Shown here piece by piece: positions 1-5,832 of a stretch of DNA of 6,880 bases. Source of the stretch: Bordetella parapertussis (GTDB lineage Bacteria > Cyanobacteriota > Cyanobacteriia > PCC-6307 > Cyanobiaceae); contig CALPMR020000163.1 in the NCBI GenBank assembly GCA_943324725.2, forward strand, positions 1-6,880. The letters are read 5' to 3'. Under the pieces are notes generated by a model. It saw nothing but the letters and a program-made list of their open reading frames with translations, had not been told where the DNA came from and did no database searches. Every line of letters starts with the position of its first letter. The first letter of the stretch is position 1. A program made the position numbers and the translations under genes.

Positions 1-333
1 CTGGCCGCCAGCTTCGAGCGGGTGGTGGCCGAGGTGCTGGTGGAGCGCAGTTGCCGCTGTGCCGCCGACGAGGGCCTCCAGACCCTGGTGCTCGTGGGTG
101 GGGTGGCGGCCAATCAGCGGTTGCGCGATCGGCTGGAGCAGCAGGCCGGCATTCAGAACCTGGCCTGGCGGGTGGCGCCCCTGGCTTACTGCACAGATAA
201 CGCCGCCATGATTGCCCTGGCGGCCGAGCAGCGCTTGCTGGCCGGCTGTCTGAGTCCGACGACCCTGGGGGTGGGGGCGCGGCTGCCGCTCGATCAGGCG
301 GATCGGCTTTACGAAACTCTGCCGTGCTTTTAA
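1..333 (+). CDS. tsaD: TsaD (Gcp/Kae1) C-terminal part, tRNA t6A37 threonylcarbamoyltransferase, 5'-truncated by window edge
   Basis: The frame is open from base 1 to the TAA at 331-333 and gives the last 110 residues; the start lies outside the window. TsaD transfers the threonylcarbamoyl group from TC-AMP to A37 of ANN-decoding tRNAs in the cytoplasm, working with TsaB and TsaE. Visible family motifs are GGVAANQRLR (fragment residues 33-42), part of the ATP/substrate-binding fold, and CTDNAAMIA (64-72). The Asp of that motif corresponds to the metal ligand known as D300 in E. coli TsaD. The C-terminus (SPTTLGVGARLPLD) is typical of cyanobacterial members. The gene is co-directional with hli, 156 bp downstream. 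The two metal-binding His residues and the N-terminal half are not in view. The family assignment is secure from the motifs; older annotations call it O-sialoglycoprotein endopeptidase. Confidence 0.95.
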   Translation: MAASFERVVAEVLVERSCRCAADEGLQTLVLVGGVAANQRLRDRLEQQAGIQNLAWRVAPLAYCTDNAAMIALAAEQRLLAGCLSPTTLGVGARLPLDQADRLYETLPCF

Positions 334-371
334 AGCCGGTAGGGTGGAGCTGTTCGTTCAGGACGTCAAGT

Positions 372-386
372 CAGGGTTCCGCCCTG
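372..386 (+). terminator. weak hairpin after tsaD, possible terminator
   Basis: CAGGG, loop TTCCG, CCCTG form a 5-bp GC-rich stem 38 bp after the tsaD stop. It is followed by TTGCCTTGG rather than a true T-run. This could terminate tsaD before the hli gene, but a stem this short occurs by chance in such GC-rich DNA. Confidence 0.25.
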
Positions 387-405
387 TTGCCTTGGCCTGC
401 CTGCA

Positions 406-478
406 CCTGGCTCCCCAAAGCCCGGCTCCCCGGAGTCTGGCTCCACAAGTCCGGCGATTCCAGCCTGTGCCCTCCAAG
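406..478. repeat. degenerate ~15-bp tandem repeat upstream of hli
   Basis: Five consecutive blocks of 15, 15, 14, 14 and 15 bp can be aligned from 406: CCTGGCTCCCCAAAG, CCCGGCTCCCCGGAG, TCTGGCTCCACAAG, TCCGGCGATTCCAG, CCTGTGCCCTCCAAG. The first three are clearly related; the last two only loosely. The array ends 11 bp before the hli start codon, so it fills the likely 5' untranslated or promoter region. No convincing -10/-35 pair was found in 334-489. It may be a decayed repeat or simply biased composition. Confidence 0.35.
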
Positions 479-489
479 CCTGTCCTGCC

Positions 490-660
490 ATGGCCCCGGT
501 GAACAGCCCCGAACCCGTCTCTCAGGAAGAACTCAACGCCTGGCGACGCGGCTTCACGCCCCAGGCCGAGATCTGGAACGGCCGCCTGGCCATGCTCGGG
601 CTCTCGGTCGGTATCGGCGTGCTGGTTCTGGCCCGGTTCGTGGCCAGCTCCCACGGCTGA
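490..660 (+). CDS. hli: High-light-inducible protein (Hli/HLIP/SCP), one-helix chlorophyll-binding protein
   Basis: A 56-residue protein runs from ATG 490 to TGA 658-660. It carries the Hli signature EIWNGRLAMLG at residues 27-37, i.e. the ExxNGRxAMxG chlorophyll-binding motif of the LHC superfamily. This motif opens a single hydrophobic helix (about residues 33-52, LAMLGLSVGIGVLVLARFVA) that would span the thylakoid membrane. The hydrophilic N-terminus has ELNAWRRGFTPQAE before the motif, as is common in the family. Hli proteins bind chlorophyll and carotenoid as dimers, dissipate energy, and assist photosystem II assembly under high light or other stress. No Shine-Dalgarno is seen before the ATG, which is normal in these cyanobacteria. 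It follows tsaD on the same strand and is convergent with pilT. Length and motif make the family call strong; which Hli subtype it is cannot be told. Confidence 0.92.
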   Translation: MAPVNSPEPVSQEELNAWRRGFTPQAEIWNGRLAMLGLSVGIGVLVLARFVASSHG

Positions 661-662
661 TC

Positions 663-681
663 GCCGGCCATAACGGCTGGC
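663..681 (+). terminator. hairpin directly after hli stop, candidate terminator
   Basis: GCCGGCC (663-669), loop ATAAC, GGCTGGC (675-681) give a 7-bp stem with one G-U wobble, starting 2 bp after the hli stop codon. Only TGTCA follows, so there is no U-tract. It may terminate or stabilise the short hli message. Confidence 0.45.
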
Positions 682-731
682 TGTCACCTCCGAATGGCAG
701 CAGCAAGTGAGTGGCAGCAGCTGAAAGGCAA

Positions 732-834
732 CAACTGACCAGTCAGTAACTCGAAGACAGCAACTGATCAGACAGAAACTGACCAGTCAGCAACTGATCG
801 GACAGAAAAAGAGCAGTCAGCAACTCGAAGACTG
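732..834. repeat. 15-bp tandem repeat array, seven units, between convergent hli and pilT
   Basis: Seven head-to-tail units of 15, 14, 15, 15, 15, 15 and 14 bp can be read directly. The main unit is CAACTGAYCAGWCAG (starts 732, 761, 791, with AAACTGACCAGTCAG at 776 and AAAAAGAGCAGTCAG at 806). A 14-bp variant, YAACTCGAAGACWG, sits at 747 and 821. The array ends in CAACG at 835. Several units contain an inner dyad: CTGAC-CA-GTCAG, or the perfect palindrome CTGATCAG. Any two units could therefore pair as hairpins on either transcript. The array is noticeably less GC-rich than its surroundings and lies wholly between the 3' ends of two convergent genes. No long open frame follows the repeat. Its function is unknown; a two-way transcription block or simple replication slippage would both fit. 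Confidence 0.85.
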
Positions 835-841
835 CAACGCA

Positions 842-855
842 AAGCCGGCTGGCTT
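842..855 (-). terminator. short hairpin overlapping the pilT stop codon
   Basis: AAGCC, loop GGCT, GGCTT (842-855) forms a 5-bp stem whose right arm touches the last base of the pilT stop. On the minus strand it is followed by TGCGTTGCAG, so there is no good T-run. It could act together with the adjacent repeat array. This is weak evidence on its own. Confidence 0.25.
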
Positions 856-2027
856 CAGATTCGGCCCCGCAATCTCTGGGCCAGTTCCGAGGGCCTCAGG
901 CTCTGGGCCATGGCGTCTTCCACCGTCACCCGACCGGCTTCGACCAGATTGGCCAGGGCCTGATTGCTGGTTTGCATGCCATCAAAACTGCTGCGTTCCA
1001 TGATCTGCTCGATTTCATCGAGCTGGGCATGCACGATGTAGTCGCGGCAGGCGTCCGTGTTGATGAACAGATCGTGATACCCGCAGCGTTTGCCGTCGGT
1101 GGTGCGAATCAGCCCCTGGGAGACCACCGCCAGCAGCGATTCCGAGACGGCCCTGCGGATCTGTTCCTGTTCTTCGGGTTTGTACATGCCCAGCACCCGC
1201 TCCACGGTGCGCACGGCGGAGTTGGTGTGGAGCGTGCCGAACACCAGGTGGCCGGTCTGGGAGGCTTCAATCGCTGTCGTGAGCGTTTCCTGGTCGCGGA
1301 TTTCGCCGATCAGAATCACATCCGGGTCTTCGCGCAGGGCGGCCCGCAGGGCATTGCCGAACAGCTTGGTGTGATGGTTCACCTCCCGCTGGCGGATCAG
1401 GGACTGCTGGCTCTGGTGGACGAATTCGATCGGATCTTCGATCGTCAGGATGTGGCGCTTCATCGTGCGATTGATGAAGTCGATCAGGGCGGCCAGGGTG
1501 GTGCTCTTGCCCGAGCCCGTCGGGCCTGTGACCAGCAGCATGCCCTTGGGGCGCTGGGCCAGTTCACTGAGCACCTTCGGCAGCGCCAGATCCTCGATCG
1601 TGGCGATGGCCTGGGGGATCAGGCGCAGCACCATCGCCGGACCGCGCAGGGTGTCCAGCAGGTTGATGCGCACCCGTACGTAGCCGAAATCAAAGGAACC
1701 GTCGTATTCCTTTTCGCGCAGAAACGTGTCGATCTGGGCGGGCGACAGCATCTCGCGCATCCAGTCCCGGAACCTGACCTTGTCGGTGACAGGCCAGCCG
1801 GTGCGGAGCATGTCGCCGCGATCGCGGAAGCGGGGTTCCTCGCCAACGCCGATGTGGACGTCGGAGTAGTTCCGGTGGTGGGCGACCCGCACGATCGATT
1901 CGAGGGTCTCCGGTCCGCCGCTGCCATCGGAGGCCTGGGCAGGGACGGGCCCTTCGTCGGCGCCCACATCCACTTGAGGCGGCGCCATGGTGGTGGCCGC
2001 GGTGAGCCCGAACGGTAATTCGGCCAT
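855..2027 (-). CDS. pilT: PilT-type twitching motility / type IV pilus retraction ATPase
   Basis: With the ATG at 2027 the protein has 390 residues. PilT is a hexameric cytoplasmic secretion-superfamily ATPase at the pilus base that depolymerises pilin. Residues 41-155 form the N-terminal PAS-like domain (SDVHIGVGEEPRFRDRGDM, RVRINLLDTLRGPAMVLRLI). The ATPase core shows Walker A GPTGSGKS (168-175), the Asp box LTIEDPIEFVH (194-204), Walker B DPDVILIGEIRD (234-245) and the His box TGHLVFGTLHTNS (258-270). The C-terminus, ELAQRLRGRI, and FDGMQTSNQAL resemble cyanobacterial PilT1. The C-terminal PilT motif AIRNLIRE is replaced by ACRDYIVH, as I recall for cyanobacterial forms. The start is uncertain: the frame stays open well upstream, residues 1-40 are low-complexity, and ATG 1988 (377 residues) is an alternative. 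Neither start has a clear ribosome site. The gene stands alone here, with hli and wecB as neighbours rather than pilB or pilC. Contains one HIP1 site. Confidence 0.92.
   Translation of the reverse strand: MAELPFGLTAATTMAPPQVDVGADEGPVPAQASDGSGGPETLESIVRVAHHRNYSDVHIGVGEEPRFRDRGDMLRTGWPVTDKVRFRDWMREMLSPAQIDTFLREKEYDGSFDFGYVRVRINLLDTLRGPAMVLRLIPQAIATIEDLALPKVLSELAQRPKGMLLVTGPTGSGKSTTLAALIDFINRTMKRHILTIEDPIEFVHQSQQSLIRQREVNHHTKLFGNALRAALREDPDVILIGEIRDQETLTTAIEASQTGHLVFGTLHTNSAVRTVERVLGMYKPEEQEQIRRAVSESLLAVVSQGLIRTTDGKRCGYHDLFINTDACRDYIVHAQLDEIEQIMERSSFDGMQTSNQALANLVEAGRVTVEDAMAQSLRPSELAQRLRGRI
1818..1825. repeat. HIP1 octamer GCGATCGC
   Basis: A perfect GCGATCGC inside pilT. HIP1 is the highly iterated palindrome abundant in many cyanobacterial genomes. 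It supports the taxonomic reading only. Confidence 0.6.
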
Positions 2028-2218
2028 GGCGCCAACAGAATCCCGACCGAAGCCATGCTGGCACCTTCCGGCACTGGCTGATTCGCCCTGGCTGAAGGGG
2101 AGGCAATCCGTCTTTCTAGGATCAGTGAATCCGCCTCCAGGTTTTGCAAGCTCCCCTCGGCGCCTTTGACGCCGCTTTGCCTGGTGCGTCGCCATCCGCC
2201 GCGCTGCCGTTTGCCCCG
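2028..2218. promoter_or_regulatory. divergent intergenic region between pilT and wecB
   Basis: Both genes are transcribed away from these ~190 bp, so their promoters are expected here. I could not fix a convincing -35/-10 pair on either strand. The less GC-rich part near 2110-2150 (TCTTTCTAGGATCAGTG and GGTTTTGCAAG) is the most likely core. No repeat or terminator was recognised. Upstream extensions of both coding frames run into this region but have no family similarity that I can see. Confidence 0.3.
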
Positions 2219-3352
2219 ATGCCGTTGCCACCTCTGGTCACCATTGTTCTCGGCACCCGGCCGGAAGCGATCAAGTTGGCCCCGGTGATCCGGGCCTTCC
2301 AGGCGGCGGCGGATTTCCGCACCCGCGTTGTCCTCACCGGCCAGCATCGCGAGATGGTGAGCCAGGTGATGGAGCTGTTCGCTCTGCAGGCCGATCACGA
2401 TCTGGCCCTGATGGCGCCCAACCAGACCCTCACCCACGTCACCTGTGGAGCCCTGCAGGGGCTGAAACAGGAGTTCGCCAGCCAGCGCCCCGATCTGGTA
2501 CTGGTGCAGGGGGACACCACCACCGCCTTTGCCAGTGCCCTGGCCGCCTTTTATGAACAGATCCCGGTGGGCCATGTGGAGGCGGGCCTGCGCACCGACA
2601 ACCTGTTCGATCCCTTCCCGGAGGAGGCCAATCGCCGCCTGATCTCCCAGCTGGCCCAGCTCAATTTCGCCCCCACCGACCAGTCGGCCGCCAATCTGCA
2701 GGCCTCCGGCGTCGTCGGCGAGACGATCATCACCGGCAACACGGTGATCGATGCCCTGCTGTTGATGGCGGAGTCGGCACCGGAGCTCGATGTTGCCGGC
2801 CTCGACTGGCAGCGGCAGCGGGTGTTGCTGGCCACGGTGCATCGGCGTGAAAACTGGGGTGAACGGCTCGAGCAGATCGGCCGCGGCTTTCTGGCGGTGC
2901 TGGATCGCTTCCCCGACACCGCCCTGTTGTTGCCGCTGCATCGCAATCCCACCGTGCGTGAACCGCTGCAGGCCCTGCTCGGCGGCCATCCCCGCGCCTT
3001 TCTCACCGAGCCGCTCGACTACGACCGGCTGGTGGCGGCGATGCGCGGCTGCACCCTGCTGTTGACCGATTCCGGCGGCCTGCAGGAGGAGGCCCCGGCC
3101 CTGGGCAAACCGGTGTTGGTGCTGCGGCGGACCACCGAGCGGCCGGAGGCGGTCGCTGCCGGCACCGCCAAGCTGATCGGCACCGATGCGGCGGCGATTC
3201 TGAGTGAAACCAGCCTGCTGCTGGAGAACGAGGACGCCTATGGGGCGATGGCCCGGGCCCACAACCCATTTGGCGATGGCCAGGCCAGCGGCCGGATCGT
3301 GGTCGCCGCCCGCCGCTACCTGGCGGCTCGTTTTATGGCCGCCGCCGGCTGA
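2219..3352 (+). CDS. wecB: Non-hydrolysing UDP-N-acetylglucosamine 2-epimerase
   Basis: From ATG 2219 the protein has 377 residues, close to E. coli WecB (376). It interconverts UDP-GlcNAc and UDP-ManNAc in the cytoplasm, feeding ManNAc or ManNAcA into surface polysaccharides. The GT-B fold is visible as two Rossmann halves. By alignment from memory with E. coli WecB, R14 and K19 (LGTRPEAIKLAPV) match R10/K15, D99 (VQGDTTT) matches D95, E121 (GHVEAGLRT) matches E117, and E135/E136 (FPEEANRR) lie at E131. H208 (TVHRRENWG) fits H213. The UDP-binding TDSGGLQEEAP (283-293) and RRTTERPE (303-310) are intact. The frame extends upstream to TTG 2144, but ATG 2219 puts the first strand (VTIVLGTRPE) at the usual place, so I prefer it. 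No Shine-Dalgarno is present. The gene is divergent from pilT and convergent with hlyD; no other sugar genes are nearby. Its last 18 bases and the stop are duplicated downstream. Confidence 0.95.
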   Translation: MPLPPLVTIVLGTRPEAIKLAPVIRAFQAAADFRTRVVLTGQHREMVSQVMELFALQADHDLALMAPNQTLTHVTCGALQGLKQEFASQRPDLVLVQGDTTTAFASALAAFYEQIPVGHVEAGLRTDNLFDPFPEEANRRLISQLAQLNFAPTDQSAANLQASGVVGETIITGNTVIDALLLMAESAPELDVAGLDWQRQRVLLATVHRRENWGERLEQIGRGFLAVLDRFPDTALLLPLHRNPTVREPLQALLGGHPRAFLTEPLDYDRLVAAMRGCTLLLTDSGGLQEEAPALGKPVLVLRRTTERPEAVAAGTAKLIGTDAAAILSETSLLLENEDAYGAMARAHNPFGDGQASGRIVVAARRYLAARFMAAAG

Positions 3353-3378
3353 AATCCATGGCCGCCGCCGGCTGAAAT
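3335..3378. repeat. 21-bp perfect direct repeat at the wecB stop (23-bp period)
   Basis: The 21 bases at 3335-3355 (beginning ATGGCCGCCGCCGG, including the TGA stop) recur without mismatch at 3358-3378 after a 2-bp spacer. Copy 1 encodes the last residues of WecB (MAAAG) and its stop; copy 2 is non-coding downstream sequence. It looks like a recent tandem duplication by slippage. Because copy 2 follows the stop, the protein is unchanged. Confidence 0.9.
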
Positions 3379-3401
3379 TGAGGGCGGGTTTCGGGGCTGC
3401 T

Positions 3402-3424
3402 CGCTGAAGGTCGTGGTTTCAGCG
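3402..3424. terminator. hairpin between convergent wecB and hlyD, candidate bidirectional terminator
   Basis: CGCTGAA (3402-3408), a 9-nt loop, and TTCAGCG (3418-3424) form a perfect 7-bp stem midway in the 89-bp gap between the two stop codons. No T-run follows on either strand. Position between convergent genes and stem quality make a shared terminator plausible. Confidence 0.5.
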
Positions 3425-3441
3425 GGCCGGTTTCAACAGCT

Positions 3442-4737
3442 TCAGTCCGCCTTGCGTTTCTTGGCCCAGGGGGGCAGATCGATGAAGACGCGGGTGTTGG
3501 GCTCAAGGCCGCTGAGGATCTGGGTGTCCTTGCCGCTGCTGGCCCCCAGTTCCACCGGTTGGAAGGTGGGCTGTTGCTCCTTGCCGACCCGCAACACGCC
3601 GGGCCGGCCCGTTTCGGTGACGATCGCCACGGTGGGCACGAGGGTGCGGGCCTGCAGCTGACCGGTCTGGAAGTCAATGTCGGCGGTCATGCCGATGCGC
3701 AGCTCCGGAGCTGGATCCAGCAGGCTCAGCTTGACCTCAAAGGAGGTGACGTTGTTGGTCTTCACCGCCCGCGGCGCGATCTGCCGCACCACAGCGGCGA
3801 AGCGGCGGTCAGGGAAGGCATCCACCCGCACACTGGCCGGCATACCGAGATGGAGGCGACCGATGTCGCTCTCCGGCACCTTGGCGATCACCTCGAGACC
3901 CTTGGCCACCTCGACGATCGAGGAGCTGGTGGCCCCCAGGGTGCTGGAGGCGGTGGTGGTGGGGGTGACGAAGGCGCCGGGATCGGCGTAGCGCTGGCTG
4001 ATGACGCCGGCGAAGGGGGCGCGCACGATCAGTTCATCCCGCTCCACCTGGCGCTGGGAGAGGCGCTCCTGGGCGGCGCGGACCTGCATGCGCTTGATCT
4101 CGTAGTCGGCGCGGAAGCGGTTGAGATCGTTGAAGCTGATCGCTCCCTGCTTGAACAGCGGTTCATTGCGCTGCAGCTCGCTCTGGCTGCGAGCCAGTTC
4201 GGCCGCGGCGGAGCGCAGGTTGGCCTGGAGCTCCTGGAAGCGATCGCGCAGGTCGCCGCTGTCCATGCGGGCCAGGGCCTGGCCGGCCTGCACCCGGTCG
4301 CCCTCATCGACCGCGAGGGTTTCCAGCACCCCCTGGCGCTTGGGACTGACATTCACCCGCACCACCGCATCGAGTTCGCCACTGGCGGAGACCACCCCCG
4401 GCAGCACCCCCGAATGGGCCACCACGGTGAAGGGGATCACGTTGCGGGCTGAGCGGCCGCGCTGCTGTTGCCACACGCCCAGGCCGCTGAGCAAGGCGGC
4501 AGCCATAGCGACGGCGACCCACAGGCGCCGCCGTTGCAGCAAGGGTCGGCGCCGCTGGCCAGCGACCGGCAGTGCCGGGCTCTGGGGCCGGGCGGGCGGG
4601 GCCGTTGCGGGGTTGGGCGCAACGGGGGGCAGAGGGGAGGGAGCGGAAATCGGCCTGACATCGCTGCTGCCAAGTCTCGCCGCTGGCGCGGCCAAGCGTG
4701 GTGGGGGGGGGTCCGGTTCCCCGTAGATTTCATCCAT
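3442..4737 (-). CDS. HlyD/MacA-like periplasmic adaptor (membrane fusion) subunit of an efflux system
   Basis: From ATG 4737 the protein has 431 residues. Such adaptors link an inner-membrane ABC or RND pump to an outer-membrane channel. Residues 1-71 are Pro/Ala-rich and cytoplasmic, ending in a basic stretch (QRRRPLLQRRR); one membrane helix follows (about 72-89, LWVAVAMAAALLSGLGVW). Next come half a lipoyl domain (119-160, VSPKRQGVLETLAVDEGDRV), an alpha-hairpin coiled coil (161-235, many Gln/Arg/Glu/Leu), the second lipoyl half (VRAPFAGVISQRYADPGAFV, 238-257), a beta-barrel (280-356) and a membrane-proximal domain to the LPPWAKKRKAD tail. The Ala/Ser/Thr-rich insert TTTASSTLGATSSS (260-273) fits cyanobacterial MacA/DevB-like adaptors. 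The start is not certain: ATG 4733 is in another frame, and TTG 4695 in frame would avoid overlap with ychF. No transporter gene adjoins it, so the exported substrate cannot be inferred. Contains one HIP1 site. Confidence 0.85.
   Translation of the reverse strand: MDEIYGEPDPPPPRLAAPAARLGSSDVRPISAPSPLPPVAPNPATAPPARPQSPALPVAGQRRRPLLQRRRLWVAVAMAAALLSGLGVWQQQRGRSARNVIPFTVVAHSGVLPGVVSASGELDAVVRVNVSPKRQGVLETLAVDEGDRVQAGQALARMDSGDLRDRFQELQANLRSAAAELARSQSELQRNEPLFKQGAISFNDLNRFRADYEIKRMQVRAAQERLSQRQVERDELIVRAPFAGVISQRYADPGAFVTPTTTASSTLGATSSSIVEVAKGLEVIAKVPESDIGRLHLGMPASVRVDAFPDRRFAAVVRQIAPRAVKTNNVTSFEVKLSLLDPAPELRIGMTADIDFQTGQLQARTLVPTVAIVTETGRPGVLRVGKEQQPTFQPVELGASSGKDTQILSGLEPNTRVFIDLPPWAKKRKAD
4240..4247. 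repeat. HIP1 octamer GCGATCGC
   Basis: A second perfect HIP1 octamer, within the coiled-coil coding part of the adaptor gene. These two are the only perfect copies I found in the window. Confidence 0.6.
4703..4711. repeat. G9/C9 homopolymer at the 5' end of the adaptor gene
   Basis: Nine G on the plus strand read as nine C in the adaptor's coding strand, at codons 9-12 (Asp-Pro-Pro-Pro). The same tract lies 25-33 bp upstream of the ychF ATG. Tracts of this length are prone to slippage; see the findings for the reading-frame consequence. Confidence 0.85.
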
Positions 4738-4738
4738 G
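4735..4738. other. overlapping divergent start codons (CATG) of the adaptor gene and ychF
   Basis: Plus-strand ATG 4736-4738 starts ychF; its reverse complement partner CAT 4735-4737 is the adaptor's ATG. If both starts are real, neither gene has an intergenic region. Each promoter must then lie in the other gene's coding sequence, or the real adaptor start is further in (TTG 4695). Confidence 0.6.
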
Positions 4739-5827
4739 CTCAAAGCCGGAATCGTCGGACTGCCCAACGTCGGTAAGTCGACCCTGTTCAATGCCCTGGT
4801 GGCCAATGCCCAGGCCGAAGCCGCCAACTATCCCTTCTGCACGATCGAGCCCAACTCGGGCATCGTGTCGGTGCCCGATGAGCGGCTGGCCAAACTCTCC
4901 GCCATCTCCGGCTCGAAGGAACTGATTCCCACCCGGGTGGAGTTCGTCGATATCGCCGGTCTGGTCAAGGGAGCCAGCCAGGGGGAGGGGCTCGGCAACA
5001 AGTTCCTGGCCAACATCCGCGAGGTGGACGCCATCGTCCACGTGGTGCGCTGCTTCGAGAACGACGATGTGATCCATGTCTCCGGCTCGGTGGATCCGGT
5101 TCGCGACGCCGAGATCATCAACCTCGAGCTGGGCCTGTCGGATCTGGCCCAGGTGGAGAAGCGGCGCGAGCGCCTCAAGAAGCAGGCGCGCACCAGCAAG
5201 GAGGCCCAGCTGGAAGATGCCGCCCTGGCACGTATCCAGGCTGAACTGGAGCAGGGAGGTGCGGCCCGCAACGTCGAGCTGGGGCCCGAGGAGGCTGCCA
5301 TGGTGCGTCTCCTGTGGCTGCTCACCGCCAAGCCGATCATCTACGCCACCAATGTGAGCGAGGACGATCTGGCCGGCGGCAACGCCCATGTGGAGGCGGT
5401 GAGGCAGCTGGCGGCCCGGGAGGGGGCGGAAACGGTGCCGATCTCCGCCCAGGTGGAGGCCGAGCTGATCGAGCTGCCGGAGCAAGAGCGGGCTGAGTTT
5501 CTGGCTGGTCTGGGGGTGAGCGAGGGCGGCCTGCAGAGCCTGATTCGCGCCACCTACTCCCTGCTGGGCCTGCGCACCTATTTCACCACCGGCGAGAAGG
5601 AGACGCGGGCCTGGACGATCGACGCCGGCATGACCGCGCCCCAGGCCGCCGGTGTGATCCACACCGATTTCGAACGCGGCTTCATCCGCGCCCAGACCGT
5701 CAGCTACGAGCAGCTGCTGGAGGCCGGCTCCCTGGCCGTGGCGCGCAACCGGGGCTGGCTGCGCAGTGAAGGCAAGGACTACGTGGTGCAGGAAGGGGAC
5801 GTGATGGAGTTTCTGTTCAATGTGTAG
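4736..5827 (+). CDS. ychF: YchF/OLA1-family ribosome-associated P-loop ATPase (Obg superfamily)
   Basis: The gene encodes 363 residues, the standard bacterial length, starting [16 protein letters not shown]. YchF is a cytosolic TRAFAC-class P-loop NTPase that prefers ATP to GTP, associates with ribosomes, and is linked to stress responses such as oxidative stress. Visible motifs are G1 GLPNVGKS (8-15), G3 DIAGLVKG (72-79) with the hydrophobic residue in place of catalytic Gln typical of HAS-NTPases, and G4 as NVSE (206-209) instead of NKxD, which fits ATP use. G5 is ISA (236-238). A helical coiled-coil arm covers about 125-180 ([20 protein letters not shown]). The C-terminal TGS domain (about 279-362) contains [24 protein letters not shown] and the ending [16 protein letters not shown]. 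No Shine-Dalgarno is visible. It is divergent from the adaptor gene and is followed by a decayed insertion sequence. Confidence 0.97.
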   Translation: MLKAGIVGLPNVGKSTLFNALVANAQAEAANYPFCTIEPNSGIVSVPDERLAKLSAISGSKELIPTRVEFVDIAGLVKGASQGEGLGNKFLANIREVDAIVHVVRCFENDDVIHVSGSVDPVRDAEIINLELGLSDLAQVEKRRERLKKQARTSKEAQLEDAALARIQAELEQGGAARNVELGPEEAAMVRLLWLLTAKPIIYATNVSEDDLAGGNAHVEAVRQLAAREGAETVPISAQVEAELIELPEQERAEFLAGLGVSEGGLQSLIRATYSLLGLRTYFTTGEKETRAWTIDAGMTAPQAAGVIHTDFERGFIRAQTVSYEQLLEAGSLAVARNRGWLRSEGKDYVVQEGDVMEFLFNV

Positions 5828-5832
5828 AAATC

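Noticed and set aside
324..710. 128-codon plus-strand open frame covering hli
   Set aside because: It is in a different frame from the Hli signature and includes the non-coding flanks; the 56-residue hli frame explains the conservation.
732..834. CRISPR array
   Set aside because: Units are contiguous with no unique spacers and are only 14-15 bp long.
972..2018. 348-codon plus-strand open frame antisense to pilT
   Set aside because: Low-complexity His/Gln/Gly/Asp composition with no family motif; the opposite strand carries complete PilT Walker and Asp/His boxes.
1619..3262. 547-codon minus-strand open frame antisense to wecB and the 5' part of pilT
   Set aside because: It is an out-of-frame shadow in GC-rich DNA: Gln/His/Gly-rich with no recognisable motif, and it overlaps two well-supported genes.
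3559..4452. 297-codon plus-strand open frame antisense to the adaptor gene
   Set aside because: Gly/His-rich shadow frame; the adaptor on the other strand has a coherent domain order.
4730..5662. 310-codon minus-strand open frame antisense to ychF
   Set aside because: No motif; ychF is unambiguous on the plus strand.
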